A stretch of 64,000 nt of DNA from assembly GCA_030682475.1 (NCBI GenBank), contig JAUXOA010000083.1, positions 1-64,000 on the forward strand, given 5' to 3'. A program made the translations under genes and the position numbers. Each line of letters begins with the position of its first letter. Positions within the stretch are counted from its first letter, which is position 1. This stretch comes from Rhodoferax sp. Lineage in GTDB: Bacteria; Pseudomonadota; Gammaproteobacteria; Burkholderiales; Burkholderiaceae_C. Shown here piece by piece: positions 43,473-51,619 of this stretch. A model generated the notes under the pieces. That model was not told the origin of the DNA. It saw only the letters and a program-made list of their open reading frames with translations, and ran no database searches.

Positions 43473-44509
43473 GGATTTTGCTCGTCAAGCTGTCCTCGCT
43501 TGGCGATGTGGTGCACGCCATGCCTGCGGTGCAGGACATTCGCCGTGCGCTGCCGGGTGCTCAGATCGACTGGGTGGTGGAGCACAGTTTTGCCCCGCTG
43601 GTGCGACGCTGCGCGGGGGTGGGGCGCGTCATTGAATGTGAGCTGCGGCGCTGGCGCAAATCACCCTTCTCAGTGCCGACTCGCCTGGCCTGGCGCACCT
43701 TCAAAACCGAGTTGCAGCGTGAGCACTACGACGCCGTGATCGATTTGCAGGGCCTGAGCAAGTCAGCGCTGATGTCATGGCTGGCGCTGCTGGCCCCCGG
43801 CGGCAAGCGATATGGGCTGGCCAGGCAGACCGAGGGTTCCAGTTTTGAAGCACCCGCGCGTTGGGTGGCCGATGTGGCTGTGTCGCTGCCGCCGCACATT
43901 CACGCCGTGACACGTGCGCGCGAGCTATGCGCCCGTGCCTTGGGCTATGTCGTTCCAGAAATACAGTCTTTTGGGCTGCTAGTCAGTGAGGATAAATCGC
44001 AGGCAGCTATTAAAAATATAGCATTTGATGCTTCGAGTCTGAATCGCGTTGTGGCCCTGGTGCACGGTACGTCCCGCGCCGACAAGCAGTGGCCGCTCGC
44101 CGCCTGGCGGGCCTTGGGCGAGCGGCTCAATGACAGCGGTTACGCCGTGGCCTTGCCGCATGGCAGCGCTGAAGAACAGCAGCGTGCGCAGGAAATTGCC
44201 AGCCATCTTGGCAAGGCGCAGGTTTGGCCACGGTTGGGGCTGGACGCCTTGACCGATGCGCTGGCCGCCTGCGCCGGTGTGGTGGGCGTGGACAGCGGCT
44301 TGAGCCACATCGCGGCGGCGCTGGGTTTGCCGCATGTGCAAATCTATAACTTCGATACCGCATGGCGCACCGGGCCGCTGCCTGCGCGCCATGCGCCGCT
44401 GCGAACGCTGGGCGCGTACCAATGCAGCGTGTTTGACCGCCCGACGCCGTCTGTGGATGCGGTGTGGCAGGCCTGGCTGGCGGTGGCAGGCGCAGTGAAG
44501 ACAGCATGA
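43469..44509 (+). CDS. waaC: Lipopolysaccharide heptosyltransferase I
   Basis: GT9 glycosyltransferase of 346 residues that adds the first heptose to Kdo2-lipid A on the inner face of the cytoplasmic membrane. It begins MRILLVKLSSLGDVVHAMPA. The ADP-heptose site follows the linker (VALVHGTSRADKQWPLAAWR) and VGVDSGLSHIAAALGLPHV. TTG at 43469 overlaps the previous stop as TTGA, and its stop overlaps the ATG of waaA as ATGA, so three genes are translationally chained. An AT-rich repeat at 43964-44026 adds QSFGLLVSEDKSQAAIKNIA between the two Rossmann domains. Confidence 0.93.
   Translation: MRILLVKLSSLGDVVHAMPAVQDIRRALPGAQIDWVVEHSFAPLVRRCAGVGRVIECELRRWRKSPFSVPTRLAWRTFKTELQREHYDAVIDLQGLSKSALMSWLALLAPGGKRYGLARQTEGSSFEAPARWVADVAVSLPPHIHAVTRARELCARALGYVVPEIQSFGLLVSEDKSQAAIKNIAFDASSLNRVVALVHGTSRADKQWPLAAWRALGERLNDSGYAVALPHGSAEEQQRAQEIASHLGKAQVWPRLGLDALTDALAACAGVVGVDSGLSHIAAALGLPHVQIYNFDTAWRTGPLPARHAPLRTLGAYQCSVFDRPTPSVDAVWQAWLAVAGAVKTA
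43964..44026. repeat. AT-rich palindromic repeat inside waaC
   Basis: Read on the minus strand, GCTATATTTTTAATAGCTGC then CTGCGATTTATCC is conspicuously AT-rich in a GC-rich gene. It carries the ATAGC/GCTAT palindrome found at 45266-45322 and 40265-40307. It lies in frame in the inter-domain linker. Confidence 0.65.
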
Positions 44510-45873
44510 CGCGCCTGCTGTACTCGTTTCTCATGTGGCTGGCCCAGCCTTTTTTGCGCCACAAGCTGGCGCAGCGTGGTGTGCAGGAGCCGGGTTATCT
44601 TGAAGCCGTGGAGGAGCACTTTGCCTATTACACCGACACGGCCAGCCCCTGGGCGCCGAATGGCAACACGCTCTGGGTCCATGCCGTGTCGCTCGGTGAA
44701 ACGCGCGCCGCCGCCGTGCTGGTGGCGCGCCTGCGCGAGCAATTTCCCGGCATGCGTCTGTTGCTCACACATGGCACGGCGACCGGCCGCGCGGAAGGCG
44801 CCAGCCTGCTACAGACAGGCGACATCCAGACCTGGCAGCCGTGGGATACACCGGCGGCGGTGCAGCGTTTTCTGGACCATTTCAAGCCGCGCATCGGCAT
44901 TCTGATGGAAACCGAGATCTGGCCCAATCTGGCCGCTGGCTGCCGGCAAGCGGGCGTGCCGCTGGTGCTGGCCAACGCACGCATGAGTGAGGCCACCCTG
45001 CAACGGACTCGCCGACTGGCCTGGCTGGCGCGTTCGGCTTATCGCAGTCTGGCAGCCGTCTGGGCGCAGACGCAGGATGACGCAGCGCGCCTCAAGGCCT
45101 TGGACGCCCCGGTGCAGGGCGTGTTTGGCAACCTCAAGTTTGATGCCATGCCGGACGCCGCCTTGCTGGCGCGCGGGCGGGGCTGGCGTGCTGCGCGGAC
45201 GCGCCCGGTCGTCATGCTGGCGAGTTCGCGCGAAGGTGAAGAGCAGGCCCTGCTTCGGATCTTGAAGCCATCTCAATCGCCAGCCCCTGTCGATAAAGCA
45301 CATCATGCTATTAATGCAATAGCAAATGGCACTCAATGGCTGATTGTACCGCGCCATCCGCAGCGCTTTGACGAGGTGGCGGCCCTGATCGAAACGCATG
45401 GTTTTGCGGTCTTGCGCCGTAGCGCCTGGGGTGACGGGCCAGCCCCGGAGCTTGGGGCGCCGCCCACCGGCGAGCGGCCTGATGCTGGCGTGATCTGGCT
45501 CGGTGACTCGCTGGGTGAAATGGCGCTGTACTACGGGCTGGCCGATGTCGCCTTGCTGGGTGGCAGCTTCGAGCCGCTGGGCGGGCAAAACCTGATTGAA
45601 GCGGCGGCCTGTGCCTGCCCGGTGGTGATGGGGCCGCACACCTTCAATTTCGCCGAAGTGGCCGAACTGGCCCAAGCCGCCGGGGCCGCGCTGCGGGTGC
45701 CCTCGTTGCAACTGGCGGTGGCGGCGGCGCAGACGCTGGCGGACGATTCTGCTGCGCGTGCGGTCATGGTCAGTGCCGCTGCTCGATTTTCAGGCGCCCA
45801 TCGCGGGGCTGTCGAAAAAACGGTCGCTGCTGTGATGGCCTTACTTGGCCAGCAGGGTGTTGACGCCCTGTAA
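44506..45873 (+). CDS. waaA: 3-deoxy-D-manno-octulosonic acid (Kdo) transferase
   Basis: GT30 membrane-associated enzyme of 455 residues that transfers Kdo to lipid IVA. It starts with an N-terminal anchor (LLYSFLMWLAQPFL) and shows LWVHAVSLGETRAA, the active-site glutamate region, LLLTHGTATGR, METEIWPNL and the C-terminal GGSFEPLGGQNLIEAAACACPVV. ATG at 44506 overlaps waaC by 4 bases. A short AT-rich repeat (45266-45322) sits in the linker, encoding HHAINAIANG. The 3' end overlaps the convergent tolC gene by 33 bases. Confidence 0.93.
   Translation: MTRLLYSFLMWLAQPFLRHKLAQRGVQEPGYLEAVEEHFAYYTDTASPWAPNGNTLWVHAVSLGETRAAAVLVARLREQFPGMRLLLTHGTATGRAEGASLLQTGDIQTWQPWDTPAAVQRFLDHFKPRIGILMETEIWPNLAAGCRQAGVPLVLANARMSEATLQRTRRLAWLARSAYRSLAAVWAQTQDDAARLKALDAPVQGVFGNLKFDAMPDAALLARGRGWRAARTRPVVMLASSREGEEQALLRILKPSQSPAPVDKAHHAINAIANGTQWLIVPRHPQRFDEVAALIETHGFAVLRRSAWGDGPAPELGAPPTGERPDAGVIWLGDSLGEMALYYGLADVALLGGSFEPLGGQNLIEAAACACPVVMGPHTFNFAEVAELAQAAGAALRVPSLQLAVAAAQTLADDSAARAVMVSAAARFSGAHRGAVEKTVAAVMALLGQQGVDAL
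45266..45322. repeat. AT-rich palindromic repeat inside waaA
   Basis: GCTATTAATGCAATAGC (45307-45323) is a palindrome preceded by CTGTCGATAAAGCACATCAT. It resembles the waaC element. It is inserted in frame just before the conserved LIVPRHPQRF block. Confidence 0.6.
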
Positions 45874-47160
45874 GTCGTCGGCCTTGAGCGTGCCGTTGGC
45901 TTGGCGCAGCCTCAATCCGCCCAGCAGCACGTCATAACGGGCCTTGGCCAGTTTGGCCTTGGTGTCGAACAACTGGCTTTGGGCGTTGAGCACGTCGATA
46001 TTGATACGCACGCCCACCTGGTAGCCCAGCTTGTTGGCGTCCAGTGCGCTCTGGCTGGAGGCCTCGGCGGCTTCCAGTGCCTTGACCTGGCCTTGGCCCG
46101 ACAGCACACCGAAGAAGGCGATGCGGGTGCTTTGTGCGACCGCTCGTTTGGCGCCTTCGAGATCGTTGCGCGCTTTGTCTTCCAGCGCCAGGGTTTCCCT
46201 GATGCGGTTCTGAGTGGCAAAGCCGGCGAACAGGGGCAGGTTGAAAGACAGGCCGATGGTGGCGGCGTTGGTCCGGAAATCAGCGTTTCCGCCTGAGGAC
46301 CCGTTGTTCTGGGTGATGTTGTAAGTGCCAGTCAAATCAAGCGTGGGCCGGTGGCCCGCTTCTGCTTTTTTGGTTTCCAGTTGCGCGACTTCCAGCGCGA
46401 TCTGTGTTTGCCTGATGCCGGGGTGCTCGGCAACAGACTGCGCAACCCAGACGTTGACGTCGTTGGGCAACAGCGCCGGCAGTGCCAGCGGCTGGGCCAA
46501 TGATTGGGGCTTTGCATCGCTCTTGCCCACCAGTTGATCGAGCGCAATTTGTCGGACGCGAAGCTCGTTCTCGGCGGCGATTTCCTGGGCCATCACCAGG
46601 TCAAACCGGGCCTGCGCTTCACGTGTGTCAGTGATGGTGGAGGTGCCGACTTCAAAGTTGCGTTTGGCCGAAGCCAGTTGCTCGGCCACCGCCGCTTTCT
46701 GGGCTCGCACAAAGGTCAGGCTGTCCTGTGAAGCCAGCACGTCAAAGTAGGCCTGGCTGGTGCGCACGATCAAATCCTGCTCGGCGGACGTCAGTTGGGC
46801 TTGCGCCAGGCCCACCTGTTTTTTCCCCTGCTCATAACTCGCCGAGTTAGCCGGACGGTACAGAGGCTGCGACGCGCTGAGGGTGACGCTCTGGCTGCCG
46901 TAGCTGCGGTCCGACACCGGGTTGTTGTTTTCCAGATGGGTACGAGATACCCCGGCTGACAGCCCGGTCGTCGGCAAGATGGCGGCCCGGGCCTGGTCAG
47001 CCTTCGCCAGCGTCGCCTCGTATTGCGATTTGGCCGACTGGTAGGACGCATCAAAGCCGCGTGCCGACTGGTACAGATCGACCAGACTTTGCGCCTGCAC
47101 AGGCAGGGCCAGAGCAACGCTGACGGCGACGAACAGGGGTAACAGACGGAACGTTTTCAT
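45841..47160 (-). CDS. tolC: TolC-family outer-membrane efflux protein
   Basis: Outer-membrane channel protomer of 439 residues, typical of TolC. The signal peptide is LLPLFVAVSVALALPVQA. Two outer-membrane-efflux repeats follow (SLVDLYQSARGFDASYQSAK and IALEVAQLETKKAEAGHRPT), with long helical hairpins and alanine-rich coiled coils. It completes a tripartite pump with the adaptor and RND permease encoded upstream in the same direction, and may serve type I exporters too. Gene order pcm-rhodanese-tolC is usual in Burkholderiales. Its 3' end overlaps waaA. Confidence 0.93.
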   Translation of the reverse strand: MKTFRLLPLFVAVSVALALPVQAQSLVDLYQSARGFDASYQSAKSQYEATLAKADQARAAILPTTGLSAGVSRTHLENNNPVSDRSYGSQSVTLSASQPLYRPANSASYEQGKKQVGLAQAQLTSAEQDLIVRTSQAYFDVLASQDSLTFVRAQKAAVAEQLASAKRNFEVGTSTITDTREAQARFDLVMAQEIAAENELRVRQIALDQLVGKSDAKPQSLAQPLALPALLPNDVNVWVAQSVAEHPGIRQTQIALEVAQLETKKAEAGHRPTLDLTGTYNITQNNGSSGGNADFRTNAATIGLSFNLPLFAGFATQNRIRETLALEDKARNDLEGAKRAVAQSTRIAFFGVLSGQGQVKALEAAEASSQSALDANKLGYQVGVRINIDVLNAQSQLFDTKAKLAKARYDVLLGGLRLRQANGTLKADDLQGVNTLLAK

Positions 47161-47228
47161 GGGGGCCTTGGAAAAATCTGCAATGACAATTCGGGATGGG
47201 GCAAGCCTGGGCTTTTTGACCCTTGCGC

Positions 47229-47570
47229 TCAGTACCTTGGAATGCTGGGGTCAAGCTCGGCCGACCAGGCGTTGATGCCACCGGCAATATTGGCAACGTG
47301 GGCAAACCCTTTGGCGCGCAAAAACGTGGCCACTTGCATGCTGCGGGCGCCGTGATGGCACAGGCAGGCAATCGGTTGCCCGGGGTCGAGTTCGTCCAGA
47401 CGCGGCGGAATCACCCCCATGGGAATGCTTACCAATTCGAATCCGTTGGCCTTGACGCTGGCCACCCGCAACTCGGCGGGTTCGCGCACATCCAGCACCA
47501 AGGGTTCCCCATGGCCGCGCACGGTTTCCAGCCATTCGGTTAATTGAGACGGACGAACTTGAGCAATCAT
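47229..47570 (-). CDS. Rhodanese-like sulfurtransferase domain protein
   Basis: Single rhodanese domain of 113 residues. The active-site loop is CHHGARS (C71), preceded by LVLDVREPAEL and followed by GFAHVANIAGGINAWS. It probably handles protein-bound or low-molecular persulfide in the cytosol; no signal peptide is present. It lies 34 bases after pcm and 68 before tolC on the same strand, likely one transcript. The physiological role in this conserved trio is not known. Confidence 0.92.
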   Translation of the reverse strand: MIAQVRPSQLTEWLETVRGHGEPLVLDVREPAELRVASVKANGFELVSIPMGVIPPRLDELDPGQPIACLCHHGARSMQVATFLRAKGFAHVANIAGGINAWSAELDPSIPRY

Positions 47571-47604
47571 GGGTGTGGATTCCGGTAGTAAAGCAGATCG
47601 GGGG

Positions 47605-48258
47605 TCAGAATTGGAAGTGGGATGGTTCAGGGAAATTGAGCAAGCGCGGCGCCACCGTGTCCCAGGGTTGGCTGGTTTTGAAGTCGGTCTCGCTGGTACG
47701 GGTAACCAGGGTGGCGCGCATCACGGGCTCATCACCCACAATGGCGATGAGCCGACCGCCGACCTTGAGGTGCGCCAGCAGGGCCTGCGGCACCTCGGCC
47801 ACTGAGCCACTCAGCATGATGACGTCGAACGGGCCTTCTGCCGGAGCCCCTTGGGCGCCATCCAAGTGCCGGACCTCGGCATTGTGGATGCCGGCTTTTT
47901 GCAGGTTGGCGCGGGCCAGTTGGGCCAGCTCCGGGTTGATTTCGAGCGAAATGACGCGCTGGGCCCGGTGCGCCAGCAGAGCCGCCATGTAGCCGGAGCC
48001 AGTGCCGATTTCGAGCACTTTTTCGTGTTTTTGAACCGCTGCGTCCTGTAGCATCCGGGCCTCGACGCGCGGCGCCAGCATGTACTGACCGCCGGGCAAG
48101 GGTATTTCCATGTCGACAAACGCCAGCGCCTTGTGCGCCAAGGGGACAAAGTCTTCACGCTTGACGACCGACAGCAGGTGCAGCACGTCGCTGTCCAATA
48201 CGTCCCAAGGACGAATCTGTTGTTCGATCATGTTGAAGCGGGCTTGTTCCAAATTCAT
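47605..48258 (-). CDS. pcm: Protein-L-isoaspartate O-methyltransferase family protein
   Basis: SAM-dependent methyltransferase of 217 residues resembling Pcm, which repairs isoaspartyl residues. The SAM site is VLEIGTGSGYMAALLAH, preceded by QYMLAPRVEARMLQ. The typical Pcm motif around the substrate serine is replaced by PLPGGQYMLAPR, and the C-terminus ends in an aromatic tail, as in the shorter betaproteobacterial version next to tolC. The name is therefore family-level. It lies 41 bases after the RND gene. Confidence 0.85.
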   Translation of the reverse strand: MNLEQARFNMIEQQIRPWDVLDSDVLHLLSVVKREDFVPLAHKALAFVDMEIPLPGGQYMLAPRVEARMLQDAAVQKHEKVLEIGTGSGYMAALLAHRAQRVISLEINPELAQLARANLQKAGIHNAEVRHLDGAQGAPAEGPFDVIMLSGSVAEVPQALLAHLKVGGRLIAIVGDEPVMRATLVTRTSETDFKTSQPWDTVAPRLLNFPEPSHFQF

Positions 48259-48299
48259 TCAGGTACTCCTGGGGGTATGTTAACCGATTCTGCGAAATT

Positions 48300-51200
48300 T
48301 TACCCGGGGGCGCTTTCACCGGCGCTTTGACCAGCACCCCAGTGGCGGCGAAACCATTGCGCCAGGTCGTCCATGTAACAGTACACCACCGGCACCACGA
48401 CCAAAGTCAGCAAGGAGGACGTGATGACACCGCCAATCACCGCCTGGCCCATGGGTGCGCGTTGCTCCGAGCCTTCGGTCAGCGCAAAGGCCAGCGGCAT
48501 CATGCCGAAAATCATGGCCAACGTGGTCATCAGAATCGGGCGCAGCCGCACTTTGGCCGCCATCAGCAGTGCCGCGCCGCGTTCCATGCCGTCGATGCGG
48601 CGGCCGTCCGTGTCGATTCCTGATTCGCGCGCGCGGATGGCAAAGTCCACCAGTAAAATTGCATTCTTGGTGACCAGGCCCATCAGCATCACCACCCCGA
48701 TCACCGAGAACATCGACAGCGTCGAGCGAAACATCAGCAACGCCAGCACCACGCCAATCAAGGTCAGCGGCAGCGCGGTCATCAGGGCCAGTGGCTGCAG
48801 AAAGCTCTTGAACTGGCTGGCCAGAATCATGTAGATGAAGACAATCGCCAGCACCAGTGCCGAGATGGCGTAGCCGAAGGATTCCGTCATGTTTTTGGTG
48901 GAGCCGCCAAACTGGTAGCGGTAGCCGGGCGCAAAACTGATGCTGTCAAGCGCGCTCTTGATGTCGCTGGAGACTTCGCCGGCGGAGCGGTTGTAGACGT
49001 TGGCATTGATCGCCACTTCGCGCGTCAAATCGCGCCGGTTGATCTGGTTCGGGCCGGTCGAGTCCTGCACGGTGGCGACTTGGTTCAGTCGCACGATGCG
49101 CGCACTGCCGTCCGGGTTGCTGCCGAGCGCGAACGGCAGGCGCAGCAGGTCAGCGGGGCTGTTGCGCGCCTCGGGCGCCAGGCGCACATTGACGTCGTAG
49201 GTTTGATCATCCGGCGCCCGCCAGTTGCCCACCGTCTGGCCCGCCACCAGGGTACGCAGCGCACTGCCGATCTGCCCGATGCTCAAGGCCAGGTCGGACG
49301 CCGCGTCGCGCTTGACCGAAATGTCCAGTGTCGGTTTGTTGGGCTTGAGGCTGGAGTCCAGGTCCACCAGACCGGGAATCGGGCGGACTTTTTCCAGCAC
49401 CAACTGGGTAATGCGTTCGAGCTCGGCCAGATCCGGCCCCTGCAGGGAAAACTCCACCTGCTTTTGCCCACCCACCGGATCGAGCAGGCCGACGTGGGTG
49501 ACGGTGATGCCAGGCACTCGTTTTAGCCGCTCGCGCAGCATGGCGGACATCTCATCGACATTGCGCGTGCGTTCATTGCGGTCCACCAGACGGACATAAA
49601 TGCTGGCGTAGTTCTTGCCTACTACATTGCCGGTGTTGATGGTCGCCAGCGTGTAGCGCACTTCGGGAAACGCGCGCAATAGGCCCTCGACCTGTTTGGC
49701 CCGGGCTTCGGTGACTTCCAGGGATGAGCCAACCGGCGTGTAGAAATTGAGCGAGGTCTCGGAGAAGTCGGCCTTGGGCACGAACTCGGTGCCCAGCAGC
49801 GGCACCATGAAGAGGCTGACGATGAAGATGAGCAGTGCCACAAACAGGGTTTTGAGCTTGTGGACGAGGGACCAGCGCAGAATGCCCTGGTAGGCGTCGA
49901 TCAGCACTTCGGTGGCATGGTCAAACCAGCCGGTGACGCGGCCAATCGTCTTGTCGTAGAGCGACACACCGTTCGCACTGAGCTTGGCCTGTCCTGAGCT
50001 TGGCCTGCCCTGAGCTAGTCGAAGGGCCGAAGGGTCGAAGTGCTGCCCGGCTTCGACAGGCCTGTCCTGAGCTGAGCCGAAGGGCTCAGCCCGAACGGAC
50101 GGTTTGATGCTGGGGTCGTGCCAGATCGAGGACAACATCGGGTCGAGCGTGAAGCTGACAAACATCGAGATCAGCACGGCGGCCACGATGGTGATGCCGA
50201 ACTCGTGGAAAAACTTGCCAATGATGCCGCCCATGAAACCAATCGGCATGAAAACGGCCACGATGGACAGGGTGGTGGCCAGCACCGCCAAGCCAATTTC
50301 CTGCGTGCCGTCCAGCGACGCTTGAAACGGCTTCTTGCCCATTTGTACGTGCCGTACGATGTTCTCGCGCACCACAATGGCGTCGTCAATCAGCAGGCCC
50401 ACACACAGGCTCAGGGCCATCAGCGTGATCATGTTGATGGTGAAACCAAACAGGTTCATGAACAGGAAAGTGCCAATCAACGCAATCGGCAGGGTCAGAC
50501 CGGTAATCACCGTGGAGCGCCATGAATTCAGGAACAGAAACACGATCAGGATCGTCAGCAGTGCCCCCTCGAGCAGGGTGCGCTGCACGTTTTTCACCGC
50601 CACCCGGATCTGCCGTGAGCCGTCGGTTACAGCCTCCAGCCGCACACCGGGCGGCAGTTGGGTCTTCATTTCCGCCAGCGTCTTGACCAGGCCGTCAATC
50701 ACGGCAATGGTGTTTTCATCCTGCGATTTCTGCACGCTTAGCAAGAGCGTGCGCTGGCCGTTGTACAGGGCAAGACTGTCGGTTTCCTGGGCGCCGTCCA
50801 CCACCCGTGCAAGCTGGTCCAGCCGCACCGCGGCGCCGTTCTTGCGCGTCACGATGATCTTGCCGAAGTCTTCCGGGCGCTGCATGCGGGCTTCGATCTG
50901 CACCACGCGCTCCTGCTCGCGGGAGCGAATCGCGCCGACCGGCAGATCCTGGTTTTCGTTGCGTACCGCAGTGACCACCTGGTCGGGCGTGACGCCAAAG
51001 GCTTCCAGCGCCCGGGGATTGAGGTAAATATTGATCTCGCGCTTGGCTCCGCCCACCACGGTTACCGATCCCACACCGCGCACGTTCTCAAGCCGTTTTT
51101 TCAGCGACTGCTCCGCCCAGTTGGTCAACTCGACGCCGCTGAGTGCTTTGGAAGCGGCTTTGGCATCTCCCTTAGGTGCATCGGGCAAGACCGCGACCGA

Positions 51201-51617
51201 CCAGACGGCGCGGTTGCTGGGGTCGAAACGCAAGACCCGGGGCTCCTTGACCTCGGTGCGCAGGCTGGGGCGGAGCAGCGCCACTTTCTCGCGCACATCG
51301 TCGGCCGCCTTGCGGCCGTTGATGTGCAACTGGAATTCGATGATGACAACCGACTGCCCCTCAAAGCTGCGCGAGGTCAGGGCATTGATGCCGGCAATCG
51401 AATTGACGCCTTCCTCGATTTTCTTGGTCACTTCACTCTCGACAATTTCGGGTGAAGCGCCAGGGTAATCAGCGGTGACCACGACCACTGGCAAGTCAAT
51501 GTTGGGAAACTGGTCCACCTGCAGGCGCTGGTAGGAAAACAGGCCCAGCACCACGATGGCCAGCATGACCATGGTGGCGAAGACGGGGTTGTTAAGGCTG
51601 ACGCGGGTGAACCACAT
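48300..51617 (-). CDS. RND (HAE1-type) multidrug efflux permease
   Basis: Inner-membrane proton-driven pump of 1105 residues. It starts MWFTRVSLNNPVFATMVMLA with the usual first helix. Porter-domain motifs include QVDQFPNIDLPVVVVTADYP GASPE. The central charged helix region holds GLLIDDAIVVRENIVRHVQ with the two aspartates of the proton relay. The second half repeats the architecture and ends in PVVYCYMDDL. It is some 40-50 residues longer than relatives because REP-like repeats at 49978-50100 insert VRAEPFGSAQDRPVEAGQHF and more after TM6, in the cytoplasmic linker between the halves (about residues 505-547). It follows the adaptor gene by 2 bases. Confidence 0.92.
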   Translation of the reverse strand: MWFTRVSLNNPVFATMVMLAIVVLGLFSYQRLQVDQFPNIDLPVVVVTADYPGASPEIVESEVTKKIEEGVNSIAGINALTSRSFEGQSVVIIEFQLHINGRKAADDVREKVALLRPSLRTEVKEPRVLRFDPSNRAVWSVAVLPDAPKGDAKAASKALSGVELTNWAEQSLKKRLENVRGVGSVTVVGGAKREINIYLNPRALEAFGVTPDQVVTAVRNENQDLPVGAIRSREQERVVQIEARMQRPEDFGKIIVTRKNGAAVRLDQLARVVDGAQETDSLALYNGQRTLLLSVQKSQDENTIAVIDGLVKTLAEMKTQLPPGVRLEAVTDGSRQIRVAVKNVQRTLLEGALLTILIVFLFLNSWRSTVITGLTLPIALIGTFLFMNLFGFTINMITLMALSLCVGLLIDDAIVVRENIVRHVQMGKKPFQASLDGTQEIGLAVLATTLSIVAVFMPIGFMGGIIGKFFHEFGITIVAAVLISMFVSFTLDPMLSSIWHDPSIKPSVRAEPFGSAQDRPVEAGQHFDPSALRLAQGRPSSGQAKLSANGVSLYDKTIGRVTGWFDHATEVLIDAYQGILRWSLVHKLKTLFVALLIFIVSLFMVPLLGTEFVPKADFSETSLNFYTPVGSSLEVTEARAKQVEGLLRAFPEVRYTLATINTGNVVGKNYASIYVRLVDRNERTRNVDEMSAMLRERLKRVPGITVTHVGLLDPVGGQKQVEFSLQGPDLAELERITQLVLEKVRPIPGLVDLDSSLKPNKPTLDISVKRDAASDLALSIGQIGSALRTLVAGQTVGNWRAPDDQTYDVNVRLAPEARNSPADLLRLPFALGSNPDGSARIVRLNQVATVQDSTGPNQINRRDLTREVAINANVYNRSAGEVSSDIKSALDSISFAPGYRYQFGGSTKNMTESFGYAISALVLAIVFIYMILASQFKSFLQPLALMTALPLTLIGVVLALLMFRSTLSMFSVIGVVMLMGLVTKNAILLVDFAIRARESGIDTDGRRIDGMERGAALLMAAKVRLRPILMTTLAMIFGMMPLAFALTEGSEQRAPMGQAVIGGVITSSLLTLVVVPVVYCYMDDLAQWFRRHWGAGQSAGESAPG
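49978..50100. repeat. Cluster of REP-like repeats inside the RND pump gene
   Basis: At least four units are visible: GAGCTTGGCCTGTCC, CCCTGAGCTAGTCGAAGG, CTTCGACAGGCCTGTCCTGA and AGCCGAAGGGCTCAGCCCGA ACGG, in both orientations. They match the units in hrpA. The in-frame insert adds about 41 codons without a stop. Confidence 0.85.
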
Positions 51618-51619
51618 GT

